From NCBI GenBank assembly GCA_964355565.1, contig CAYHDJ010000002.1, forward strand, positions 15,516 through 79,515: a stretch of DNA of 64,000 nt. The letters run 5' to 3'. Made by a program: the position numbers and the translations under genes. This document shows positions 26,475 to 34,823 of the stretch, one piece after another. Numbering within the stretch: position 1 is the first letter of the stretch; the number at the start of each line of letters is the position of its first letter. Origin of the DNA: Azoamicus sp964355565. Lineage in GTDB: Bacteria > Pseudomonadota > Gammaproteobacteria > UBA6186 > Azoamicaceae. The notes under the pieces were generated by a model, which saw only the letters and a program-made list of their open reading frames with translations, was not told the DNA's origin and did not search any database.

Positions 26475-26825
26475 ATGCAAAGCATACTAGTATTATTATT
26501 GATACCAATTACATCACACGCCAATCAAAATACTAATGATTTAACAAATGGGTTAAGTTCTATATTGTTATTCATAGGACTATTTGTATTAATGTACTTA
26601 GTAATAATACGACCACAAACAAAAAAAGCTAAAGAACATAAAACATTACTAGACACCATCAAAATAAATGATGAAATAGTAACAAATAGTGGCATACTTG
26701 GAAAAATACTAAAAATAACAGATCAATTTATAATAATAGAAATACAAGATAAGATAAGCATAATTATAAAAAAAGAATTTATATCAACATTAATGCCAAA
26801 AGGCACAATTAAAAACATAAAATGA
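26475..26825 (+). CDS. yajC: Sec translocon accessory protein YajC
   Basis: Small membrane protein that joins SecDF in preprotein translocation. From the ATG at 26475 it has 116 residues: a hydrophobic N-terminus, a central membrane helix (SILLFIGLFVLMYLVIIRPQTKKAKEH) with the conserved RPQ.K..K motif, then a small cytoplasmic domain (KINDEIVTNSGILGKILKI). The longer frame starting at 26433 has no family support. It overlaps secD by 4 bp, the conserved yajC-secD-secF order. Confidence 0.93.
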   Translation: MQSILVLLLIPITSHANQNTNDLTNGLSSILLFIGLFVLMYLVIIRPQTKKAKEHKTLLDTIKINDEIVTNSGILGKILKITDQFIIIEIQDKISIIIKKEFISTLMPKGTIKNIK

Positions 26826-27919
26826 CAACCAACAAAACTTCTATAATTATACTAATAATTTTCATATTAAGTATAATATATGCATATCCAAATCTGTACG
26901 GAGAAGATCCAGCAATAATAATAAAAAATAATACACAGACCAATGTTTTAAATAAAAAGTATATAGAAGAACTAAATATTAAAACAAAAAAAATAACCCA
27001 TAATAATCTAACTACTACATTAAGATTTAAATCTACAGACGAACAATTCAATGCATTTGAAAAACTTAAAGATGTACTAGAAAATACCGATATTTCACAA
27101 AATATTGTTCCATCTGATAAAATTAAATATTTAGAAAAAATAAAAGCTTACCCAATGAAATTGGGCCTAGATTTAAGAGGTGGCGTACATATAGTTGCTA
27201 AAATAAATACATTAGAAGAATTTAAAAAAAAGTTAAAAACAGAATTTTTTATTCTGAAAAAAACATTTAAAGAAAAAAATTTAAAATATAAAAATTTAAA
27301 AATAAAAAACAAAACAATAACAATGACATTTTTTTCAAATGAAGATAAAAATGCATGCATTGATTTGATAAAAACTTCTTCGCAAGATATTAAAATACTT
27401 AACAAAAATAAAAGTATTCTAATAGAATTAACAAAAAAATCAAAAATCAACCTTAAAAACGATATAACAAATAAAACATTATCTGTCTTAACAAACAGAA
27501 TAAATGAATTAGGCATATCAGAAACCGTAGTTCAAAAATATGGAAACAATAAAATAACAATAGACTTGCCAGGAATACAAAATATAGAATATGCTAAAAG
27601 CATGATAGGTAAAACAGCTACATTAAAATTTATGATGCTTGAATTAAATAAAAAACATAAAAATAAAACAATAATATTACATGACAAAAATAACAATAAA
27701 ATTGCATTAAAAAATAAAAACATATTAACTGGAGACTCCATAATATATGCCAGTAGCGGGTTTGAACAAACATTGAATAAACCTTGTGTAAATTTAAGAA
27801 TAGATAAAAAAAGTGCAGAATTATTTAAAAAAATAACAACAAAAAACATAGGCAAACCCATGGCTATTGTATATAAAGAAAAACTTAAAAAAAATAATAA
27901 GGAAGAAAAAAAGAAGTAA
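26822..27919 (+). CDS. secD: Protein translocase subunit SecD, N-terminal part (gene split by a frameshift)
   Basis: SecD uses the proton gradient to finish protein export. This frame (365 residues) carries the first membrane helix, the GLDLRGGVHIV motif and the large periplasmic domain (NRINELGISETVVQKYG, IDLPGIQNIEYAKSMIGKTATLKF). It stops at TAA 27917 after a lysine tail. The natural continuation, EVIISVANI leading into FQITGL, lies in the -1 frame from 27913, so the gene is complete apart from one base. Frame-1 stops at 27895 and 27898 confine the shift to about 27901-27916, where the slippery heptamer A-AAA-AAG (27907-27913) sits. Rescue by ribosomal or transcriptional slippage is possible. 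Confidence 0.9.
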   Translation: MTTNKTSIIILIIFILSIIYAYPNLYGEDPAIIIKNNTQTNVLNKKYIEELNIKTKKITHNNLTTTLRFKSTDEQFNAFEKLKDVLENTDISQNIVPSDKIKYLEKIKAYPMKLGLDLRGGVHIVAKINTLEEFKKKLKTEFFILKKTFKEKNLKYKNLKIKNKTITMTFFSNEDKNACIDLIKTSSQDIKILNKNKSILIELTKKSKINLKNDITNKTLSVLTNRINELGISETVVQKYGNNKITIDLPGIQNIEYAKSMIGKTATLKFMMLELNKKHKNKTIILHDKNNNKIALKNKNILTGDSIIYASSGFEQTLNKPCVNLRIDKKSAELFKKITTKNIGKPMAIVYKEKLKKNNKEEKKK

Positions 27920-27927
27920 TAATAAGC

Positions 27928-28578
27928 GTGGCTAACATCATGAGTCCGTTAGATGAACAGTTTCAAATAACTGGCTTAAATATGCAAGAATCAAAAGATT
28001 TAGCAATTTTACTAAGATCAGGATCATTACCAACGACAATATCAATAATAGAAGAAAAAATAATAGGGCCGTCACTAGGCGAAAATAATATAACAAACAG
28101 CATCAAATCATTGATAATATCATTAATAAGTATAATGTTTTTTATGATACTAAGGTACAAAAAACTAGGTATAATATCAAATATAGCACTAATTTCAAAT
28201 ATAATGTTATTAATAGCCAGTATGTCAATAATAGGTATAACACTAACATTATCAGGGCTTGCTGGCATAATATTAACAATAGGTATGAGTATAGATTCAA
28301 ACATTTTAATCTTTGAAAGAATCAAAGAAGAACAAAAAATAACATCTGACATAAATGCAATAGCAGACAAAGGTTTTAAAAATGCTATGTCTAGTATAAT
28401 AGATGCAAATATAACAACACTGTTAATGTCTTTAATCTTATTTATAATCGCTGGCGGACCTATAAAAGGATTCGCTATAGCGTTATCCATAGGTATAATA
28501 ACATCAATATATTCATCCCTATTTGTAACAAAAAATATAATTAAATTTTCAATAAAAAATAAAATAAAAATAATATGA
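27928..28578 (+). CDS. secD: Protein translocase subunit SecD, C-terminal membrane part
   Basis: Second half of the split secD. The open part in this frame begins at about 27901; a GTG at 27928 could start translation alone but has no good ribosome-binding site. It carries QFQITGLNMQESKDLAILLRSGSLP, EEKIIGPSLGENNI, five membrane helices and the SIDSNILIFERIKEE motif that is diagnostic of SecD/SecF. Joined with the upstream part through a -1 shift the protein would have about 585 residues (E. coli 615). It overlaps secF by 4 bp. Confidence 0.88.
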   Translation: MANIMSPLDEQFQITGLNMQESKDLAILLRSGSLPTTISIIEEKIIGPSLGENNITNSIKSLIISLISIMFFMILRYKKLGIISNIALISNIMLLIASMSIIGITLTLSGLAGIILTIGMSIDSNILIFERIKEEQKITSDINAIADKGFKNAMSSIIDANITTLLMSLILFIIAGGPIKGFAIALSIGIITSIYSSLFVTKNIIKFSIKNKIKII

Positions 28579-29432
28579 CAATAAATTTTGTAAAAAAAAG
28601 ATATATTTGTATAACAATATCACTTGTTATATGCCTATTGTCAATGTTATTAATTTTACAAAAAAAATTATCATTGGGGCTGGAATTTTGTGGAGGCACA
28701 GAACTAGAAATAAAAATTATCAAAAATATTAAAATAAATGAAATTAAACAAAAATTATCAAAAATTAAAAATATCAAAATAAATTATTATGGATCAGATA
28801 AAACTATTAAAATAAAAACAAAAAATATAAAAAACAACACCACAGAAATTAAAAAATTACTAAACGAATTAGGACAGGAAAATTTAAAAATAATAAATTC
28901 AACCTATATAGGCGCAGAAATAAATAAAGATACAATAAAACAAAGTATAATAGCAATAATACTAGCAATAATTTCTATGACAACATATTTAGCAATAAGA
29001 TTTAATGCAATATTCGCAACAAGCGCAATGATTACTCTATTTCATGATATATTAATAATTCTTGGAATTATATCAGTGTTAAATATAGAAGTTGATTTAA
29101 CAATACTTGCGGCCATATTCACAATATTTGGATATTCAGTAAATGATACAATAATAATATTTGATAGAATACGAGAAAATATAAAAATTTCAAAAAAAGA
29201 TACAAGTTTAATAGATATAATAAATATATCAATAAATAAAACACTATCACGAACAATAAGTACGTCATTTTCAACAATATTGGTAACATTTACTTTACTT
29301 TTATTTTCTGGTGAAAATTTATATTGGTTTTCATTTATATTAACCGCAGGTATAATAATCGGAACTTATTCATCAATTTATATATCAGCTATACCACTCA
29401 CATTTATTAAAAATAAAAATTATAGTAAATAA
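28575..29432 (+). CDS. secF: Protein translocase subunit SecF
   Basis: Partner of SecD in the proton-driven step of protein export. The 285-residue protein has an N-terminal helix, LSLGLEFCGGTELEIKI (the D1-like motif, with E-F-C where most have D-F-x), and the C-terminal membrane domain with IFGYSVNDTIIIFDRIREN. The start overlaps the secD stop by 4 bp. Its last three codons appear to overlap the 5' strand of helix P1 of RNase P RNA. Confidence 0.95.
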   Translation: MTINFVKKRYICITISLVICLLSMLLILQKKLSLGLEFCGGTELEIKIIKNIKINEIKQKLSKIKNIKINYYGSDKTIKIKTKNIKNNTTEIKKLLNELGQENLKIINSTYIGAEINKDTIKQSIIAIILAIISMTTYLAIRFNAIFATSAMITLFHDILIILGIISVLNIEVDLTILAAIFTIFGYSVNDTIIIFDRIRENIKISKKDTSLIDIINISINKTLSRTISTSFSTILVTFTLLLFSGENLYWFSFILTAGIIIGTYSSIYISAIPLTFIKNKNYSK

Positions 29433-29722
29433 AATATTAAAAACTTTTTGTAAAAAAAAAGAGAAAAGTCTGGACTCATGAAAACTGATGATAGTTAAAA
29501 TCTAATAATTTAAAAAATTATATTAAAATCAAGAAAACATACATATTAAAATTTGGTGAAAAAAATAATTTAAATATTTTTTCATAAAATGTTTAAAAAA
29601 AATCATCATGAGCAAGAATATAAAGAATATAAAATATTCAGGTAATTGGCAAAAATTTATTAAAAAAAATAAATAAGATAAATTATTAATAAAAAATAAC
29701 AAAATCCAGCTTATTATTTACT
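29424..29722 (+). ncRNA. rnpB: RNase P RNA (reduced bacterial type A)
   Basis: Catalytic RNA that trims tRNA 5' ends. The universal regions are recognisable: GAGAAAAGTCTGGACTC (29461-29477) and AACAAAATCCAGCTTAT (near 29698-29714). They form helix P4 (AAG, bulged U29469, CUGGA against UCCAG-CUU at 29705-29712) with substitutions that keep pairing. A 9-bp P1 (29424-29432 with 29714-29722), a P2 (29435-29440 with 29686-29691) and a P3 hairpin (29444-29449/29456-29461) complete the frame. At about 299 nt it is shorter than E. coli (377). The 5' end overlaps the secF stop region. Ends are inferred from pairing. Confidence 0.85.
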
Positions 29723-29743
29723 TATGTTAAAAAAAGGTAATTT

Positions 29744-30154
29744 ATGACACAGCAAAAAACGTTACTTATAATTAAACCAGACATTGTAAAAAAACAATTA
29801 ATAGGGGAAATTATATCAATAATAGAAAAAACTAATCTAAAAATAGATAGTATACAAACAACTACATTAACTGAAGATACAGCAAAATCATTTTACGCAG
29901 AGCACAACAAAAAACCATTTTTTGAAGAATTAATATCATTTATGACATCTGATAAAATTGTAATAATAATTTTATCAGGCGAATATGTAATTCAAAAAAT
30001 ACGAACACTTATTGGTAACACAGACTTTAGAAAAGCTGAAAAAAATACAATAAGAGCAAAATATGCAACAAACATAACTGAAAACGCTGTTCATGCGTCA
30101 GATTCATATGAATCTGCTATAAAAGAAATAAAAATTATATCACAAATAATATAA
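29744..30154 (+). CDS. ndk: Nucleoside diphosphate kinase
   Basis: Transfers the gamma phosphate between nucleoside triphosphates and diphosphates. The 136-residue protein begins QQKTLLIIKPDIVKKQLIGEI, has the GNTDFRKAEKNTIRAKY segment and the active-site histidine His117 in NAVHASDS, the same number as in E. coli. An AGGT ribosome-binding site lies just before the ATG. First of the ndk-rlmN-(yfgM)-bamB-der cluster, which keeps gammaproteobacterial order. Confidence 0.97.
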   Translation: MTQQKTLLIIKPDIVKKQLIGEIISIIEKTNLKIDSIQTTTLTEDTAKSFYAEHNKKPFFEELISFMTSDKIVIIILSGEYVIQKIRTLIGNTDFRKAEKNTIRAKYATNITENAVHASDSYESAIKEIKIISQII

Positions 30155-30157
30155 AAT

Positions 30158-31201
30158 ATGTACGTTAATAAAAATTGGAAAATAAATCTTTTAAATTTCC
30201 ACGAAAAATCAATGTTAATTCTATTAAAAATGCTAAAAGAGCATAAATTTCATACAAAGCAAATAATAACATCAATATACAAAAAAGATATTTTTTCTAT
30301 TGATTTAATAAACACTAAAAACACATTAAAAAACAAACTTAAAGCCATTTCAAACATTTTACCACTAAAAATAAAAAAAGAGTATATTGATGATGACAAT
30401 ACCATTAAATGGCTAATTGAAACAAATAATGGCAATTTAATAGAAACGGTTGCAATACCAAATAGCAAAAACCATTTTACAATATGTATATCATCACAAA
30501 TAGGGTGTATCTTGAAGTGCAGTTTTTGCCTAACAGGAAAATATGGTTTCAAAAAAAACTTAAAAACGCATGAAATATTAAGCCAACTACTAATAGCAAA
30601 AAATAAAATAAAACAATTATTCCCAAATAAAACTATAACAAACGTAGTAATGATGGGGATGGGCGAACCACTGTTAAATTTAACAAATGTTATATCATTT
30701 ATATCAATCATTAATAACAAAAACTGTTTAGACATAAGCAAAAAAAAAATAACAATAAGCACTAGCGGAATTACACCAAAAATTGAAATTTTAAACAAAA
30801 ATAAAATACCTTTAGCGGTGTCATTACATGCACCAAACGATTCATTAAGATCCAGTTTAATGCCAATAAATAAAAAATATAAAATAGCAGAGTTATTAAA
30901 TGAATGCAAAAAATACTCAATCAAAAATAGATTAACTATAGAATATATAATGCTTAAAGACATAAATGATTCAAAAACACATGCAATTAAATTAGCTAAT
31001 TTACTAAAAGATATAACATGTAAAATATGTTTAATACCATTTAATAAAATTGAAAACACACCATTTAACTCTACAGATATGGAAAAAATTAAAGATTTTC
31101 AACAAATTTTAAAAAACTATGGATTAATAACAAATATACGAAAAAGAAAAGGACTTAATATAAATGCTGCCTGCGGTCAATTGTCAGGGCTTGCTTGCTA
31201 A
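30158..31201 (+). CDS. rlmN: Dual-specificity RNA methyltransferase RlmN
   Basis: Radical-SAM enzyme that makes 2-methyladenosine in 23S rRNA (A2503 in E. coli) and tRNA. The 347-residue protein has the iron-sulfur motif GCILKCSFCLTGKYGF (CxxxCxxC), VVMMGMGEPLLNL, SLHAPNDSLRSSLMPINKKY and a C-terminal cysteine in INAACGQLSG, the methyl-carrying cysteine of the family. It follows ndk by 3 bp. Confidence 0.97.
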   Translation: MYVNKNWKINLLNFHEKSMLILLKMLKEHKFHTKQIITSIYKKDIFSIDLINTKNTLKNKLKAISNILPLKIKKEYIDDDNTIKWLIETNNGNLIETVAIPNSKNHFTICISSQIGCILKCSFCLTGKYGFKKNLKTHEILSQLLIAKNKIKQLFPNKTITNVVMMGMGEPLLNLTNVISFISIINNKNCLDISKKKITISTSGITPKIEILNKNKIPLAVSLHAPNDSLRSSLMPINKKYKIAELLNECKKYSIKNRLTIEYIMLKDINDSKTHAIKLANLLKDITCKICLIPFNKIENTPFNSTDMEKIKDFQQILKNYGLITNIRKRKGLNINAACGQLSGLAC

Positions 31202-31225
31202 CAACAATAAAAATAAATATTACTT

Positions 31226-31618
31226 ATGACATACAGAATAAAATTCATACTTAAAAATCTAATATATATAATTATAGTATTTATGCTAATAATAAGTTAT
31301 AAAATGCACTATAAAAAAACTATAACAGAAAATCACTCAATTAATTTTTTTAATATAAAAATAGCAAAAAAAAATTATGATAACACAACATTAAAAAATT
31401 TAGCCAGAAATACAATTAAAAAACAAAACAATAACATATATTACAACATATCATGTATTATTTTATACAAAATTAACAAAAATAAAAATAATTATACTAA
31501 AGCAACGCAGTTCATTGAAAAAATAAAAATAAAAAAAAAGTCTTACAAAAAACTTAAAGAAAAAAAAAATAAACTAAATTTAGAAAAAAAAATAAAAAAT
31601 AAAATTTTAATAACATAA
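31226..31618 (+). CDS. Short YfgM-like membrane-anchored protein (call rests mainly on position)
   Basis: 130-residue protein with one N-terminal membrane helix (LIYIIIVFMLIISY) and a lysine- and asparagine-rich periplasmic part with repeated helical segments, ending in a basic coiled-coil-like stretch. Sequence alone does not identify it. It lies between rlmN and bamB-der, where gammaproteobacteria have yfgM, a membrane-anchored TPR protein that works with the SecYEG translocon and periplasmic chaperones. A shortened YfgM (206 residues in E. coli) is therefore the best guess, but a fast-evolving unrelated protein is possible. Confidence 0.5.
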   Translation: MTYRIKFILKNLIYIIIVFMLIISYKMHYKKTITENHSINFFNIKIAKKNYDNTTLKNLARNTIKKQNNNIYYNISCIILYKINKNKNNYTKATQFIEKIKIKKKSYKKLKEKKNKLNLEKKIKNKILIT

Positions 31619-31622
31619 ATAT

Positions 31623-32732
31623 ATGAAAAAAAACATTAAAATAAAAATATACCTATCATTATTTATTTCATTAATAACATTGTCGGTTCTTTTTTATAAT
31701 AATTTAACAAAAACAAATATAAAAATAGAAAAACAATCAAAACATTATAAGATAAATAATATAAAAAACATAAATTACATTAGCTTAAAATCAAACGAAC
31801 TAATCTCAACAAAAAACAACATTTTTAAAATAACGCAAAACAAAGTTAAAAAAATAATTATAGACAAAAATTTTAAAATAAATGACATAACACTAAACAA
31901 TAATTTTTTATTGATTAACACACTAAATAATAAAATTATAATAATAAAAAATTCAAAACCACAACTAAAAAAGCACATAAATACATATGGCACAACAACA
32001 TCAAATGTTAAATTAACAAATAATAAAATATTTTTTAATATGAATGATCGTAAAATACTATCGATAAACATAAAAAAAAATAAAATATTATGGCAAACGC
32101 TAACAAATCAAAATAACATTGATATAACTACAGAATCAAAAATTCTTGTATCAAATAACAAGATTTACCAAATAATACCAAATAAAAAAATAATAATTAT
32201 TAAAAAAAAAAATGGTGTAATTTTAACAATAAAAGATATTAAAATAAACACTAATGCACTTCAACATGATTACATCTATAAAAATATTAAAAAAATACAA
32301 ATATACAAAAACACAATATATATCTGCTACTCAGATGGCAATTTTATAGCATTAAATGGCACAAATGGGAAATTTTTATGGCAAAAAACAAAAAAAAATT
32401 ATAAAAATTTTGTTATAAACAAAAATACACTAATAGTATTAAAAAATAATGGCAATTTCACATCATTAAATCCACACTCAGGAAAAAAAAATTGGACAAA
32501 TAGAAGTTTAAATACCCAAATTATTGAATCAGCATCAATAAACAAAAAAAATATGATAATGATAAACAAAGCAGGCACCATACACATTATAAATAATTCT
32601 ACTGGATACATAACTAAAAGTATTAAAATAAACAAATATAATATCAAAACTTCTTTTTTAAAAAAAAATGTTCTAATTCTTATAAAGAAAAATGGTAATC
32701 TAATTAAATTAACAAAAAATAAAGATAAATGA
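31623..32732 (+). CDS. bamB: Outer-membrane assembly protein BamB (beta-propeller)
   Basis: Accessory protein of the BAM complex, which inserts beta-barrels in the outer membrane. The 369-residue protein shows repeated PQQ-like blades, for example KKNKILWQTLTNQNNID, NGTNGKFLWQKTKKN and NPHSGKKNWTNRSLN. An N-terminal hydrophobic segment (residues 9-26) is present but there is no lipobox cysteine, so the usual lipid anchor is missing. It sits directly before der, the conserved bamB-der pair. Sequence is very lysine-, asparagine- and isoleucine-rich. The 3' end overlaps der by 4 bp. Confidence 0.85.
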   Translation: MKKNIKIKIYLSLFISLITLSVLFYNNLTKTNIKIEKQSKHYKINNIKNINYISLKSNELISTKNNIFKITQNKVKKIIIDKNFKINDITLNNNFLLINTLNNKIIIIKNSKPQLKKHINTYGTTTSNVKLTNNKIFFNMNDRKILSINIKKNKILWQTLTNQNNIDITTESKILVSNNKIYQIIPNKKIIIIKKKNGVILTIKDIKINTNALQHDYIYKNIKKIQIYKNTIYICYSDGNFIALNGTNGKFLWQKTKKNYKNFVINKNTLIVLKNNGNFTSLNPHSGKKNWTNRSLNTQIIESASINKKNMIMINKAGTIHIINNSTGYITKSIKINKYNIKTSFLKKNVLILIKKNGNLIKLTKNKDK

Positions 32733-33979
32733 ATAAAATAGTAATAATAGGTAAAAAAAACGTAGGGAAATCATCACTGTTTAATTTAATTACAAAAAAA
32801 ACACAAGCTACAATAATAAATTACCATGGATATACAAGAGACTGCATATCTGACGAAGTAAAAATTAAATCAAAAACTTTTAACATAATAGACACAGCCG
32901 GTATAGGTCATGAAAAAACAGACTTAGATTACAAAACAATTAAAAAGACATGGGAATGCATAAAAGAAGCAGATATAATTATTTTTATAATAAATGCAGA
33001 AGATAAATCTGACAAAATTAATATTAATATATTAAAGATAATAAGAAAAATTAAAAAACACATAATATATGTAATAAACAAAATAGATCTTGTCGCAGAA
33101 TCGCAAATAAATTTGATAAAAACAGACCTGAAAATAGAAACACCGTTACTTTTATCAATTAAAAAAAATATCGGAATATCAACATTACTGGATCATATAG
33201 AAATTATTTCAGATTACAAACAATCTATTAGAACAGATCATAAAAATATAACAAATATAGCAATAATTGGTAGACAAAACGTAGGCAAATCAACACTAGT
33301 AAACAAAATCAGCAAAACTGAAAAACTAATAATAGATAATACTCCAGGAACCACACGAGACTCAATAAAAATAACAACTGATATTAAAAATACAAAATAC
33401 AATATAATTGACACTCCAGGAATTAAAAAACAAACAAATACTTTATCAAATATAGAAAAAATTTCTAATAAAAACACTTTGGATACAATAAAGTTTTGCG
33501 ATCTTGCTATAATAGTGACAGATATAAATAATGTAATAACAACACAAGATCAAGCCATCCAAGCATATGTAAAAAACAACAACAAAAACACACTAATAAT
33601 AATTAATAAATCAGACACTATTAAAAAAATAGAAATTAAAAAAATAAGTACGCATCTAAAAAATACAATTAAAAACATAGAATATATATTTGTATCAGCA
33701 AAATACAATTTTGGAGTAGAAAATATACTAAGATCCATAGGTAATATTAAAAGCTATCAAAAGACATATATAACTAATGAAACAATTAAAAATACAGAAA
33801 AAATTTTATATAAAGAAGAAATTAAAAAAATAACACTAAGTAAATACATACCGTTAACTATACACATTGAACTAATAAATAAAACAAAAACAAATAATTA
33901 TAAAAAAAAATATATAATTGGCACAATAATAAAGAAATTAAAACTCAAAAACATTTCAACAAAAATAATATTTAAATAA
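32729..33979 (+). CDS. der: Ribosome-assembly GTPase Der (EngA)
   Basis: Tandem-GTPase needed for 50S subunit maturation. The 416-residue protein has two G domains: KNVGKSSLFNLI, NIIDTAGIG, VINKIDLV in the first and RQNVGKSTLVNKI, PGTTRDSI, NIIDTPGI, IINKSDTI in the second, followed by a shortened C-terminal KH-like domain. It is shorter than the E. coli protein (490), with the interdomain and C-terminal parts trimmed. Overlaps bamB by 4 bp. Confidence 0.96.
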   Translation: MNKIVIIGKKNVGKSSLFNLITKKTQATIINYHGYTRDCISDEVKIKSKTFNIIDTAGIGHEKTDLDYKTIKKTWECIKEADIIIFIINAEDKSDKININILKIIRKIKKHIIYVINKIDLVAESQINLIKTDLKIETPLLLSIKKNIGISTLLDHIEIISDYKQSIRTDHKNITNIAIIGRQNVGKSTLVNKISKTEKLIIDNTPGTTRDSIKITTDIKNTKYNIIDTPGIKKQTNTLSNIEKISNKNTLDTIKFCDLAIIVTDINNVITTQDQAIQAYVKNNNKNTLIIINKSDTIKKIEIKKISTHLKNTIKNIEYIFVSAKYNFGVENILRSIGNIKSYQKTYITNETIKNTEKILYKEEIKKITLSKYIPLTIHIELINKTKTNNYKKKYIIGTIIKKLKLKNISTKIIFK

Positions 33980-33988
33980 GGCAACTAT

Positions 33989-34729
33989 ATGATTAAAAAC
34001 ATAATATGTATACTAATCACACTAACACTTCTCATAACTACTGCGCAGGCTAAGGATTATAATACAAAAACAACTTATTTTATAGCAAAAAAATTATTTA
34101 GTGAAAAAAACTTCGAAAAATCAGAATTTTTGCTAAAAAAAATAATATCAGAAAATAGCATAGAAAACAAATACACTCAAAAATCAAAAATATTAATAAC
34201 ACTTTTACAATATAAAATAAAAAATATTGAACTAGCTAAAAACAATATAATAATTCTATCAAAAAATTATAAACAACATAAAGAATATGATACAATTCTT
34301 TATTTAAAAGCCATAATATATTTTAATTTAAATAATAATTACATACAAAAAATTCTTGGAATAAAAAAGTACAATCATGACCAAACATTTCAATACAAAG
34401 CTGTATCAGCTTTAAAAAAAATTAAAAACACAGAAATGTTTTCAAAAAAAATTAAAAATAACATCAAAACAATAAAAAATCAAATAAATATGCATAAGAT
34501 AAATATATCATACTTTTATTTTAAAAAAAAAGCATACATAGCAACAATAAAACGGTTGACATTATTAGATAAAAAAATAAAAATTAAAAACAAAACTGAC
34601 TATCAAAATTTTTATTTACTACTAAAATCGTATAATGAACTTTTTTTAGATAAAATATCAGAAAAAACATTAACTTATTTAAAAAATTATGATAACATTA
34701 AATCAAGTAGTAATTTGCTTAATCAATAA
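33989..34729 (+). CDS. bamD: Outer-membrane assembly protein BamD (TPR)
   Basis: Essential BAM-complex partner of BamA. The 246-residue protein (E. coli 245) has a cleavable-looking signal sequence ending TTAQA-KDY and then TPR repeats: YFIAKKLFSEKNFEKSEFLLKKIISEN, the FYFKKKAYIATIKRLTLL segment, and LLKSYNELFL. Spacing of the repeats fits BamD. The lipobox cysteine normally present at the end of the signal is absent, as in BamB here. Its last 23 bases appear to be shared with the SRP RNA gene. Confidence 0.8.
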   Translation: MIKNIICILITLTLLITTAQAKDYNTKTTYFIAKKLFSEKNFEKSEFLLKKIISENSIENKYTQKSKILITLLQYKIKNIELAKNNIIILSKNYKQHKEYDTILYLKAIIYFNLNNNYIQKILGIKKYNHDQTFQYKAVSALKKIKNTEMFSKKIKNNIKTIKNQINMHKINISYFYFKKKAYIATIKRLTLLDKKIKIKNKTDYQNFYLLLKSYNELFLDKISEKTLTYLKNYDNIKSSSNLLNQ

Positions 34730-34818
34730 TACATTAAAAAACTAAAACTCCGACAGGACTGGAAAGTAGCATCGGTAATAGTAATACAATGATATTACAC
34801 TGGTCAGTAAATTACTAC
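34707..34818 (+). ncRNA. ffs: Signal recognition particle 4.5S RNA
   Basis: RNA scaffold that binds Ffh. The Ffh-binding tip is exact: CCGA-CAGG-ACT-GGAA-AGT-AGCA-TCGG (34750-34775), with the GGAA tetraloop at 34761-34764 and the symmetric CAGG/AGCA loop. Below it pair ACTA/TAGT (34741-34744 with 34779-34782), AATACATT with AATG(A)TATT (34728-34735 with 34788-34796), and a perfect 10-bp closing stem GTAGTAATTT/AAATTACTAC (34707-34716 with 34809-34818). The 112-nt length is close to the E. coli RNA (114) and the tetraloop sits exactly in the middle. The gene overlaps the bamD 3' end and lies before dnaX. Ends are inferred from pairing. Confidence 0.9.
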
Positions 34819-34823
34819 CTAAT

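Noticed and set aside
27963..28490. 175-codon minus-strand frame
   Set aside because: Antisense to the SecD membrane domain, low complexity isoleucine-rich translation, no start signal.
30250..31059. 269-codon open frame on the minus strand
   Set aside because: It lies entirely opposite rlmN, whose motifs are unmistakable. Long antisense frames arise here because stop codons are rare on the T-rich complement of A-rich genes.
34781..34798. Hairpin GTAATA-CAATGA-TATTAC, considered as a terminator or attenuator before dnaX
   Set aside because: The same bases fit better into the 3' arm of the 4.5S RNA, where they pair in register with the bamD end.
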